Shown here one piece after another: positions 55,183 to 64,000 of a DNA stretch of 64,000 nt (its first letter is position 1; each line of letters starts with the position of its first letter). The stretch is taken from NCBI RefSeq assembly GCF_046630445.1, contig NC_092335.1, positions 631,646,001 through 631,710,000 on the forward strand, written 5' to 3'. The DNA is from Rutidosis leptorrhynchoides (Eukaryota > Streptophyta > Magnoliopsida > Asterales > Asteraceae). The notes under the pieces are model-generated. The model did no database searches. It was not told where the DNA came from and worked only from the letters and a program-made list of their open reading frames with translations. A program made the translations under genes and the position numbers.

Positions 55183-56460
55183 ATGAAGTTACTTCAAGCC
55201 TACTTTTTACTTATATTCCTTCCATTAACAAAATCTCAAGCTATAGTTCCTCATTATGCCAAACATGGGTGTATTGATAAGTGCGGGAACGTGACGATCC
55301 CATATCCGTTTGGTATCGGGTCAAAGTGCTCCATCAACAATTGGTACGTTGTTGAGTGCAACTCTTTGATTCCATATCTATCTAAACTCAACCACCTCCA
55401 AATCATGCATGTTTACTTGGAAAATCAAACAGTCGTTGTTAATACGCCAACGGTGGCAACAACCTTAGGTTGCCAAAATCATGTTCAAGATATAAATAGT
55501 GTCGATCAGTGGCGGAACATAGAGCAACCCAAAGGGGTATCCGCCCCCCCTGGATTTAACGGGAAAAAAAATTTTACACTAAAATTTTTTTTTTTACCAA
55601 AAAATAAGGTTTTTTTTAGTGTTCGCCCCTGCTGACAATGAAAAATTTATTAAATTTTTAGACTCGCCCCCTCTGTAGTCGGGTTCAAGTTCCGCCGCTG
55701 GTGTCGATCTTGATGGAAAGCCCTTTTTGGTTCGCCGATTATGAGAATATACTTATTCTTAAGGGGTGTGGTAATGCTTTCATTTTGGACAAAGGGAATG
55801 TGATCGGCGGGTGTTCATCGAGTTGTGCCATTGATAATAGTAGTCATGTTATTAACGAGAAAGATAAATGTTTTGGCATTACTTGTTGCTAAACACCACT
55901 TCCTTATAGCCTGAAATCGTACGCGGTGAAACTTATGGGTGGAGATAAATCTTGTGGGACTGCGTTTATTGTGAATGAAAATTCATCTGTTCATAAAAGA
56001 AGTTTTGGTAATATCAAAGATGTTGTTCCGGTATCAATTTTTTGGACTCTGTCTCAACTTGACTTTTCTGCAATCAGTTGTTGTAAAAGTAATGAATATT
56101 ATGATTTTACTGATCATTATAAAACAATAACGATCGGTAGTAATTATACCCGAGTGGACACCGGGACGTGTTATCTAAGTGAGATTTATGATGGAAACCC
56201 GTATTTAGAAGACGGATGCGTTGGTAAGTAATAAAACTAACAAAATCTATGAATGCATTAAGACATATTGATTAAAAAAAAAAAAAAAAAAAAAAGACAT
56301 TTTGATACTTGGGTGTATTTGTTTTTTAACATGAATATTCTTTTATACAGTATACAACTTATATAGTAATATGTGTGTTTGTACGTAGTTAAGGAAGAGT
56401 GTGCAAGGTGCATGGATAGCGGAGGTCAGTGTGATTATAGAAGATAGACGGAATCCTAAA
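55183..56460 (+). pseudogene. Wall-associated-kinase-like (WAK/GUB_WAK) gene, truncated pseudogene
   Basis: Exon 1 encodes a signal peptide (LLQAYFLLIFLPLTKSQA) and the galacturonan-binding GUB_WAK domain (HGCIDKCGNVTIPYPFGIGS, YVVECN). It continues after a MITE with SPFWFADYENILILKGCGNA, GGCSSSC and CFGITCC. Exon 1 ends at a good donor at 56223; exon 2 from 56389 reads KEECARCMDSGGQCDY. In intact relatives the protein is a plasma-membrane receptor kinase with an outer pectin-binding part. Here there are four lesions: the hAT MITE at 55507-55700, one extra A in the run at 55717-55719, a TAA at 55890-55892 where Gln is expected, and a stop at 56445 early in exon 2. The transmembrane and kinase parts are absent. 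It is clearly dead. Confidence 0.87.
55507..55700. mobile_element. hAT-type MITE, 194 bp, TSD GTGTCGAT, inside the WAK exon
   Basis: The ends CAGTGGCGGAAC and, inverted, CAGCGGCGGAAC form near-perfect terminal inverted repeats. Identical 8-bp repeats GTGTCGAT lie at 55499-55506 and 55701-55708, the hAT target duplication size. The interior is mainly A and T runs with GCCCCC blocks. With the duplication it adds 202 bp, which shifts the reading frame of the host gene. Confidence 0.92.
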
Positions 56461-57098
56461 TTGTACATCTTCTTTATATGATCATAAAAATGAACACAAG
56501 TTATCCTTGGGCTTTATTCTAGGTACGTATAAAGTTATCCTATTGTTTTATTTTTTTTTATTACGGCAGTATCAATATCACTCAGAGAGAATTAAACCAC
56601 ATTCGCGATGTAATTGTCACCAACATCACTTTGGAGCCTTTCCTTTAAAAAAAAAAAAAAAAAAAAACCACATTCGCGATTGTATACCCATTCACACACG
56701 CGTTAGGAGGAAAATTCAAAGCACAACAACCCTGATAGTACGTTTGAAAGTTGGGAAAACTCCCTCCGAAAAGCTAATTGTTGACATTACCAATTAGATC
56801 CCGACTCTTGGAATCGAACTTGCGCCTACTCGTTGAGGAAAAGCATGTCGTACTCTGTTGATGCATATTTTGTATGGCCGTCACTGGGCGAATAACGTCT
56901 TTTCATACATTGTACAACTAGTTTATATACACACGTGAAACTGATCAGTTATAGGAGCATATGTAACTGTTGGGCTATTCATGTCGATAGGCCCATTAGG
57001 GCAACCTAAGTCTATGTCGTCTATATATATATATCAGTTTATGTGTATCTTTAGGGTTAAGAGATCAGGAGTCTAAACCCTATTTGGGAGAGCCGCAT
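56461..57098. other. Intergenic with a possible SINE remnant
   Basis: At about 56800-56840 the minus strand carries GCGCAAGTTCGATTCCAAGA, similar to a Pol III B box. An A run lies at 56647-56666. This could be a minus-strand SINE of about 200 bp or chance. Nothing else recognised. Confidence 0.35.
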
Positions 57099-58058
57099 TG
57101 AAGCGACCCGTCCTAATCCATCTGGACGAAGTCCATATCGATTACAAAAGATTCACAATAGTTGATTACATCGCGAGGTACTTGACCTCTAAATGATACA
57201 TTTTACAAACATTGCATTCGATTTTGAAAAGACAAACTTTTATTACATTGACAGTTGACATGCATGCATACCATTTCATAATATATCCAAATATAATTGA
57301 CTTAATAATAATCTTGATGAACTCAACGACTCGAATGCAACATCTTTTGAAATATGTCATGAATGATTCCAAGTAATATCTCTAATATGAGCAAATGCAC
57401 AGCGGAAGATTTCTTTCGTACCTGAGAATAAACATGCTTTAAAGTATCAACCAAAAGGTTGGTGAGTTCATTAGTTTATCAAAACAATCAATTCCATCAT
57501 TTTAATAGACCACAAGATTTTCCATTTCTCATAAATATACGTCCCATACATAGAGACAAAAATATCATTCATATGGATTGAACACCTGGTAACCGACATT
57601 AACAAGATGCATATATAAGAATATCCCCATCATTCCGGGACACCCTTCGGATATGATATAACTTTCGAAGTACTAAAGCATCCGGTACTTTGGATGGGGT
57701 TTGTTAGGCCCAATAGATCTATCTTTAGGATTCGCGTCAATTAGGGTGTCTGTTCTCTAATTCTTAGATTACCAGACTTAATAAAAAGGGGCATATTCGA
57801 TTTCGATAATTCAACCATAGAATGTAGTTTCACGTACTTGTGTCTATTTCGTAAAACAGTTATAAAAGCAGCGCATGTATTCTCAGTCCCAAAAATATAT
57901 ATTGCAAAAGCATTTAAAAAGGGAGTAATGAAACTCACTGTACTGTATTTTGTAGTAAAAATACATATGACGACATTGAACAATTGCAGGGTTGGCCTTG
58001 GATTCACGAACCTATATCATTTGTATATATATTAAAACGTATATTTGTAATCGAATAA
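57099..58058 (-). mobile_element. Ty3/gypsy LTR, family C, interrupted by family D
   Basis: It starts TGAAGCGACCCGTCC and resembles family B for its first 150 bp (GCGAGGTACTTGACCTCTAA ... CATTGCATTCG). It matches family A at about 57560-57850 (ACACCTGGTAACCGACATTA ...) and family B again at about 57870-57950 (GCATGTATTCTCAG, GGGAGTAATGAAACTCACTG). It is cut at 58058 by the family D LTR. The rest presumably continues beyond the family D element, outside the window. Whether it is a solo LTR or part of a full element cannot be seen. Confidence 0.82.
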
Positions 58059-58131
58059 TGTAACGACCCAAACCAAACCACGAACAACCCGCGTGAAAAT
58101 AGCAAATAATTTTTTTTTGCTGGAACACCAT

Positions 58132-58168
58132 ATGGCGCGGCGCGCCAGATGGCCGCGCGGCGCGCCAT
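58132..58168. repeat. GC-rich paired motif, copy 1
   Basis: ATGGCGCGGCGCGCCA and, a few bases on, GGCCGCGCGGCGCGCCA. Nearly all G/C in an AT-rich LTR, with about nine CG dinucleotides. A direct repeat of the motif at 60129. Confidence 0.85.
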
Positions 58169-58316
58169 TCTGGTCTGTCCAAAAAGTCTTGAAATGCTAA
58201 AAAGATTGGTCACTTCCCGACATAATTAGACAAAACACTTTTAACAACATATTCAAATATGTAAAACTAACACAATTCAAACATAAAAATGAGTTTTACA
58301 AAGCGGGGCCCACATC

Positions 58317-58470
58317 CAAGGGCGAATCTAGGCCCTTTTACGGGTGTCCTAGGACCCCACTAATTATGTAAATTTAGTGTAAAATTAGTATAAAACTGGA
58401 CCAAATTTGACATAACACACTTGAGGACCCCACTATCTAGTTCGTTTTCGAAGCTCTAGATTCGCCACTG
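58317..58470. mobile_element. hAT-type MITE, 154 bp, TSD CCCACATC
   Basis: The ends CAAGGGCGAATCTAGG and, inverted, CAGTGGCGAATCTAGA are matching terminal repeats. 8-bp duplications CCCACATC lie at 58309-58316 and 58471-58478. It is inserted in the family D LTR, so it is younger than that LTR lineage. Confidence 0.92.
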
Positions 58471-58984
58471 CCCACATCGACCCGAGTTACGCGTTTAATA
58501 CAAATCCTGAGTTAAAAAGTTTAAGTTCCAAACTACACTATGAGCATGGCGTTTGGGATTAAACTACCCAAGTCTTGGTCAAACTCCAAAAAGCCAACGC
58601 ATCCAAAAAGCGTCCCCTAATCAACGACGAAAACTCTAATCCAAGACAATGCCCTTACCATTGTCCACAACCGAACCTATAAAAATGGTAAACAACGAGA
58701 GAGTAAGAAAAGCTTAGTGAATGCAATAATTATACGGATACATATATAATTATACCTACTTGCATACACTTACATATATATCGCAATCATGCTAGCAAAC
58801 ACAATTAGCTTAACGTCTCAAATACCAAGCTAGTAACTTCCCATACCACGAGCTAGCATAGCAATCGCATATAAATATAACTCGAAAAATATAAAATGCT
58901 TACAACACAAACGACCATGGTTAACCAATCGTACAAGGGAACGGCGCTCACGAAAACGCCATCGGTGTTCACAACATCCGTTAG

Positions 58985-59232
58985 GGTACTTAACACCTCG
59001 TACCACTAACCCCTAGGGTGGCACCTTAACACCTCGGCACTTCACCCCGAGTGGCATCTTAACACCTCGATGCTTCACTCATTATTTTACGGAGTGGTGT
59101 CTTAACACCTCGACACTACACTCCTAGGTGGCATCTTAACACCTCGATGCTTCACCCCGAGTAACATCTTAACACCTCGATGCTTCACTCATCACGTGAA
59201 ACGTGGTGTCTTAGCACCTCGACACTTCACAT
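58985..59232. repeat. Tandem repeat in the family D LTR
   Basis: Seven to eight imperfect units built on CTTAACACCTCG plus GATGCTTCAC or GACACTTCAC, alternating with GAGTGGCATC and GTGGTGTC. The unit is about 30-45 bp, with a higher-order alternation of two variants. Confidence 0.85.
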
Positions 59233-60128
59233 TTCACGCTACAACAAATAGATACATTATATACCTACGCATATAATTATTCCACTCACCTCAAAATCTC
59301 TTGTGAAAAGGTACCCGAGCTTGCGAAACCTCAAAGTAACGTACCTATCACATTATACATATTATCAATTGCAAACTCAAGTCGGTCAACCAATTCTTTC
59401 CATTCTAAATTCATTTTGACCCAAGGTGCAATTTTCGACCCATTGACACCCTTAACCCTAATTTCGGGTCAACACACACCAAAACCCTAATCATTAACCA
59501 AGATGGGTTTAAAACACATTTCAAAACAAGGTTTAGGCCTTAATACAAACATTAACTAACTTAGGTCCACCTTGACCCATTTGACCAATTTTAAGGTCAA
59601 CACACCCATTTCGGGTCATCCACTAACCCACACAACACTCATTTACATATATATAGGTGTGCTAGCAATTTTACTAACTAATTTAGGCTCATAAACATAA
59701 TTTGATACTTTGAAAACCCTAATTAGTCATCTTTGGGTCTACATGACCCAAATTCACCCAAAAACCCCCAAATTACTAGCAAATGGGTTTTAATGTTCAT
59801 CACTTACACAAACCCTAACTCTTATACAATTAAAATAAGGAAGTTAGGTTTAGGGCTTACCACAATTATCAAAACGTAGCAAAAGAGGAGATGAACAACT
59901 TTAATACCCGAGCTCTAACCCGAAATGAGCTTCTTCTTCCTTAAATGGAGCTTTCTCACTCTTGAATCACTCTCTCACTAGAATTAATGGATGATGATAA
60001 AGTGGGTGAAAATGGAGTATTGGGGCTCACCAAAACTGATCCCAAGCCTTAAAGTCGGACCTTAAGTGGTTTTACCAAAATGCCCTCAAAATATCTTGAT
60101 TAAAAATAAAGTGAGCTGTCAGCCCGTA

Positions 60129-60164
60129 ATGGCGCGGCGCGCCATAAGGCCGCGCGACGCGCCA
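60129..60164. repeat. GC-rich paired motif, copy 2
   Basis: ATGGCGCGGCGCGCCA and GGCCGCGCGACGCGCCA, about 105-140 bp inside the LTR start in element sense, in the same orientation as copy 1. Confidence 0.85.
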
Positions 60165-60264
60165 AATGCCCAGTTCAGCATCTTTTGCCTTTTAATTAAA
60201 TATAACCTAAACCCCACAACTTGAATAACTTATACACACAAATGTACAATAAAATATTCGGGTC

Positions 60265-61671
60265 TTACAACTCTCCCCCACTTAATTCGGAGCGCGTCCT
60301 CGCGATCCAAGCCGCATGACAAGAAGGAAGATAAACCAACACGAATTCTTCGGGTTCCCATGTAAACTCGGAACCTTTACTCCGACGCCATTGAACCTTA
60401 AAAGTTCTCACCTCCTTGTTACGCAACATTTTCACCTTCTCATCAAGTATAGCAATCGGCTCTTCAACATATTCCAACTTATTGTTTAGCTCAATTTCGT
60501 CTAAAGGCATCCATGAAGAATCATCCGCAAGACACTTACGGAGGTGGGAAACATGAAATGTGTTATGGATCCCCGCAAGTTCTTCGGGTAATTCCAATCG
60601 ATATGCAACTTTACCAACACGAGATAAAACTTTGAATGGCCCAATAAACCGAGGAGCTAACTTTCCCCGTTTTCGAAATCGAATAATACCCTTCCATGGC
60701 GAAACCTTAAGCATTACCATGTCTCCTTCTTGAAATTCGATCGTTCGTCTACGTTTATCGGCATACGACTTTTGTCTATCTTGAGCCTTCTTCAAATGAT
60801 CCCGAATAATATCAATCTTGTTATTCGTCTCCAAAACCAAATCGGTACTCCCGATTTCCCTTTGACCCACTTCACCCCAACAAATTGGAGTTCGACACCT
60901 TCGTCCATATAGGATCTCATAAGGTGGCATCCCAATACTAGTATGATAACTATTATTGTACGAGAATTCCACCAAAGGTAAGTGCTCATCCCAACTACCA
61001 CCAAAATCAATAATACACGCCCGTAACATATCCTCCAAAGTTTGATTCGTACGTTCGGTTTGACCGTCCGTTTGAGGATGATACGCCGTGCTCAATTTCA
61101 ATTGTTTACCCATATCTTCATGAAACTTTTCCCAAAACCGAGATGTAAAGCGAGTATCTCGATCCGAAATAATCAATATAGGAACTCCGTGTCGCGAGAT
61201 GACTTCCTTGATAAACAACTTAGCCAATGTCTCCGACGATATCGCTTCCCGAATGGGAAGAAACAAAGCACTTTTCATCAATCGATCAACTATAACCCAA
61301 ATAGAATCAAATTGGGTTCTCGCCGTTTTAGGTAACTTTGTGATGAAATCCATGGTAATGTGCTCCCATTTCCATTTCGGGATTTCCAATGGTTGTAACT
61401 TACCATACGGCTTTTGGTGCTCGGCCTTAACTTGCAAACACGTGACGCATTGTTCAACATACTTTGCAACATCACGTTTCATGCCCGGCCACCAATAATC
61501 CTTCCTCAAATCAAGATACATCTTCGTTGCGCCCGGATGAATGGAATACTTTGACTTATGTGCTTCATCAAGTAGCACTTGTCGATACTCACCCATCTTA
61601 GGCACCCACACTCTTCCTTGAAAGGACAACAAACCACGCGAACCCATAGTAATGAATTCCGATTGCCCCAC
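60265..61671 (-). CDS. Family D integrase (fossil)
   Basis: A 468-residue open stretch. Zinc domain HHCC (HKSKYSIHPGATKMY ... VEQCVTC). The rve core has DFITKLPKTARTQFDSIWVI, LIISDRDTRFTSRFW and [11 protein letters not shown] carrying the D, D and E positions. The GPY region FIGPFKVLSRVGKVAYRLEL is followed by the chromodomain-like FKVQWRRSKGSEFTWEPE. Confidence 0.93.
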   Translation of the reverse strand: MGQSEFITMGSRGLLSFQGRVWVPKMGEYRQVLLDEAHKSKYSIHPGATKMYLDLRKDYWWPGMKRDVAKYVEQCVTCLQVKAEHQKPYGKLQPLEIPKWKWEHITMDFITKLPKTARTQFDSIWVIVDRLMKSALFLPIREAISSETLAKLFIKEVISRHGVPILIISDRDTRFTSRFWEKFHEDMGKQLKLSTAYHPQTDGQTERTNQTLEDMLRACIIDFGGSWDEHLPLVEFSYNNSYHTSIGMPPYEILYGRRCRTPICWGEVGQREIGSTDLVLETNNKIDIIRDHLKKAQDRQKSYADKRRRTIEFQEGDMVMLKVSPWKGIIRFRKRGKLAPRFIGPFKVLSRVGKVAYRLELPEELAGIHNTFHVSHLRKCLADDSSWMPLDEIELNNKLEYVEEPIAILDEKVKMLRNKEVRTFKVQWRRSKGSEFTWEPEEFVLVYLPSCHAAWIARTRSELSGGEL

Positions 61672-61677
61672 AATTCG

Positions 61678-63843
61678 CTACGCATGCTTGTTGTGAACGT
61701 AAGCCTCTATTTGAATCACACCAAGTTTTTCAAGAAAATCGTTAGTAATAATCATACGTAACAATCCCAATCGTAACGCCGGATGATGACTCTTTCGACT
61801 TAACGCATCCGCGACCACATTCGCCTTGCCCGGATGATAAAGTATTTCACAATCATAATCTTTTACCACATCCATCCACCTACGTTGACGATAATTCAAA
61901 TCTCGTTGGTTAAAGAGATGTTTCAAGCTCTTATGATCCGAATAAATCGTACTCTTAACACCATACAAGTAATGTCGCCAAATTTTCAACGCATGCACAA
62001 CCGCCGCCAACTCAAGATCATGAGTCGGATATCTCGTCTCGTGTTCCTTTAATTGTCGAGAGGCATAAGCGATGACTTTACCCCTTTGCATAAGAACACA
62101 CCCGAGCCCATTTAGCGAAGCATCACAATAAACCGTCATGTCTTCCACTCCTTCTGGCAAAACTAACACCGGAGCTTGACACAACTTCTCTTTTAGCAAT
62201 TGAAAAGCAATTTCTTGCTCATTCTCCCAAGTAAATCTCGCGTTCTTCCTCGTCAATTTCGTCAGTGAAGAAGCGATCTTAGAAAAGTCTTGGATAAACC
62301 GTCGATAATAATCGGCCAATCCGAGAAAACTTCGGACTTCCGTAGGCGTAGTCGGTTGTCTCCAACTCTTCACCGTCTCTATCTTCCCCGAATCTACTTG
62401 AATGCCGTCTTTGTTCACAATGTGGCCAAGGAATTGAACCTCCCATAGCCAAAATTCGCATTTGGAGAACTTAGCATACAACTTCTCCTTTCGTAACGTC
62501 TTCAATACTCCACGCAAATGACGTTCATGTTCGTTCATACTTTTCGAGTAGACTAGTATGTCGTCAATGAACACAATTACCGACTTGTCCAACATAGGTT
62601 GGCACAGTCGGTTCATAAGATCCATGAATGCCGCCGGTGCATTCGTGAGACCAAAAGGCACTACCACAAACTCAAAATGCCCATAACGCGTTCGAAAAGC
62701 CGTCTTCTCAATATCTTCCTCACGGACCCGCATTTGATGATAGCCGGACCGTAGGTCAATCTTTGAGAAATACGTCGCACCTTGGAGTTGGTCAAACAAA
62801 TCGTCGATCCGAGGCAATGGATAACGATTCTTGATTGTCACTTTATTCAACTCCCGGTAATCGATGCACATCCGTATACTACCATCCTTCTTCTTCACAA
62901 ATAAAACCGGAGCGCCCCATGGAGAAGCACTCGGTCGAATAAAACCCTTCTCGAGCAACTCTTCGGTTTGATTTAACAATTCTTGCATTTCCGTCGGCGC
63001 TAAACGATAAGGAGTTTTAGCAATGGGGGTAGCCCCAGGAACCAACTCAATGCGAAATTCAACTTGTCTTTCCGCCGGAACACCCGGTAACTCGTCCGGA
63101 AAAACGTCTTCGAATTCACTAACCACCGGAATTTCACGAATGGGTGGTGGCTCATCACGAGTATCAACAACATGGGCAAGAAAGGCCATGCCACCACTAA
63201 CAAGGAAACGACGTGCCCGTGCAAAAGTGCATATCGGCACAAGTCTTCTACGCTTATCACCGTGAATAATTAACTCTCCCCCACTTGGGGTCTTCACACG
63301 AATAAATTTTTCATGACATGTAATATCGGCTCTATTACGATCGAGCCAATCCATACCCACAACAATATCAAAGTCTCCCAAAGTCATCGGAATGAGATCT
63401 ATCTTAAAGTTTTCGCCACCAAACACAACATCACAATTTTTACACACATCGACCACTAGCACCATCTTGCCGTCCGCTATTTTGACTTCTACCGAACGAC
63501 TTAACTTAGCTAACTGTCTATTTAGTTTAGGCACAAATTTAGGAGACACAAACGACAAATTTGCACCACTATCGAAGAGAATCCTTGCCGGATTAGAATT
63601 AACCATGAAAGTACCCGAGACAACTTCGTTCGATTGTTTGGCTTCATCATTGGTCATCAAATAGTTGCGACCCCTAGCCGTACCCGCCGCCTTCTCTAAT
63701 CGCTTCACATTATCGTTTCGCAAATCGGGACACTCCGGTTTCTTATGCCCTTCTTTTCCGCAATTAAAACAAGTGACCTTGTTTCCGAAAGACGGTTTAG
63801 GACATTCACGAGCCATATGACCCGGTTGCCACAATTGTAGCAC
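61678..63843 (-). CDS. Family D zinc knuckle, protease, RT and RNase H (fossil)
   Basis: A 721-residue open stretch. Zinc knuckle [14 protein letters not shown], protease [14 protein letters not shown] with [32 protein letters not shown] and catalytic FIDDILVYS, RNase H with [32 protein letters not shown] and [16 protein letters not shown]. Gag upstream of the knuckle continues to the window end and is only partly visible. Confidence 0.95.
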   Translation of the reverse strand: MLQLWQPGHMARECPKPSFGNKVTCFNCGKEGHKKPECPDLRNDNVKRLEKAAGTARGRNYLMTNDEAKQSNEVVSGTFMVNSNPARILFDSGANLSFVSPKFVPKLNRQLAKLSRSVEVKIADGKMVLVVDVCKNCDVVFGGENFKIDLIPMTLGDFDIVVGMDWLDRNRADITCHEKFIRVKTPSGGELIIHGDKRRRLVPICTFARARRFLVSGGMAFLAHVVDTRDEPPPIREIPVVSEFEDVFPDELPGVPAERQVEFRIELVPGATPIAKTPYRLAPTEMQELLNQTEELLEKGFIRPSASPWGAPVLFVKKKDGSIRMCIDYRELNKVTIKNRYPLPRIDDLFDQLQGATYFSKIDLRSGYHQMRVREEDIEKTAFRTRYGHFEFVVVPFGLTNAPAAFMDLMNRLCQPMLDKSVIVFIDDILVYSKSMNEHERHLRGVLKTLRKEKLYAKFSKCEFWLWEVQFLGHIVNKDGIQVDSGKIETVKSWRQPTTPTEVRSFLGLADYYRRFIQDFSKIASSLTKLTRKNARFTWENEQEIAFQLLKEKLCQAPVLVLPEGVEDMTVYCDASLNGLGCVLMQRGKVIAYASRQLKEHETRYPTHDLELAAVVHALKIWRHYLYGVKSTIYSDHKSLKHLFNQRDLNYRQRRWMDVVKDYDCEILYHPGKANVVADALSRKSHHPALRLGLLRMIITNDFLEKLGVIQIEAYVHNKHA

Positions 63844-64000
63844 GTATAAGAAAAACCCCCGGAAGCGCCCTTCTTCACGCTATTAACACTCTCGGAACCC
63901 TTCTTGTTCTTGTTCTTCTTGTTTGAAAAGTTAGAATGACTAGAACCTTCAAACTTTCTTTTGAAAAACGTGAAATCGCTTTTTCTTGGAACATCCTGCT

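Larger units (their letters stand above)
58059..60269 (-). repeat. Family D 3' LTR
   Basis: 2211 bp, TGTAACGACCC ... GGGTCTTACA on the plus strand. It contains a hAT MITE (58317-58470), a tandem repeat (58985-59232) and the same GC-rich motif near each end (58132-58168 and 60129-60164). Confidence 0.93.
58059..64000 (-). mobile_element. Ty3/gypsy element, family D, running past the window end
   Basis: The visible parts are the 3' LTR (58059-60269), a polypurine tract (AAGTGGGGGAGAG, minus strand, directly before the LTR) and most of the coding region in minus sense: integrase 60265-61671, then RNase H, RT, protease and the gag zinc knuckle up to about 63843 and beyond. The domain order and chromodomain-like integrase end indicate a Tekay/Del-type chromovirus, as for family A but clearly a different family. 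It is inserted in the family C LTR; the candidate target 5-mer AATAA (58054-58058) needs the far side to confirm. The visible pol has only about one or two interruptions, so it is fairly young but broken. Confidence 0.93.

Overview
The window is nuclear DNA of a flowering plant, dominated by transposable elements. The evidence is: AT-rich sequence; spliced genes with GT-AG introns; a BAG-domain gene and a wall-associated-kinase-like (WAK) gene fragment; plant telomere-type (CCCTAAA) blocks; plant mitochondrial cox2 and rrn18 sequence; and chromovirus-type Ty3/gypsy and Ty1/copia elements. The style of the long, mutually related gypsy LTRs suggests a eudicot, perhaps Asteraceae, but that is inference from memory.

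Layout. 1-1862: truncated LTR of gypsy family A. 1863-8060: SINE, MITE and LINE debris, (TA)n tracts and one tRNA. 8070-11640: the only clearly intact host gene, a four-exon BAG-family co-chaperone with SINE and LINE debris in its introns. 12029-12108: tRNA-Leu(UAG). 13906-14166: a possible small membrane protein gene. 14474-20659: a structurally bounded Ty1/copia fossil (211-bp LTRs, ACTTT target duplication). 20830-21926: 5'-truncated LINE. 22036-23305: (TA)n-flanked MITEs, a perfect 214-bp palindrome and an inverted-repeat element with telomere-like repeats. About 23451-30393: a probable Helitron with a good 3' end, carrying a PIF/Harbinger transposon (23562-25514) and exon fragments of two unrelated genes.

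30394-54680 is a nest of four layers. A (TA)n-associated element with inverted-repeat arms (30454-30689 and 54470-54680) encloses mitochondrial-type DNA containing an rrn18 fragment and the start of cox2. A family A gypsy element (31728-53364, TSD TGATT) sits inside the cox2 codons. A younger element without pol, family B (41601-50099), sits in the primer-binding site of the family A element. The family A element also carries two extra open frames between its leader and gag: an acidic 124-residue frame and a 223-residue F-box protein related to plant host genes.

54681-56460: a WAK-like pseudogene interrupted by a hAT MITE. 57099-58058: a mosaic gypsy LTR (family C) into which a fourth gypsy element (family D, 58059 to beyond the window) inserted. 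Its LTR holds another hAT MITE, a tandem repeat and two copies of an unusual GC-rich motif.

The most interesting items are the F-box gene inside a retrotransposon, the inverted-repeat element enclosing mitochondrial DNA, the gene-fragment-bearing Helitron, and the LTR mosaicism linking families A, B and C. All comparisons were made by eye. Coordinates of TSD-bounded elements are exact as read; other edges are approximate.
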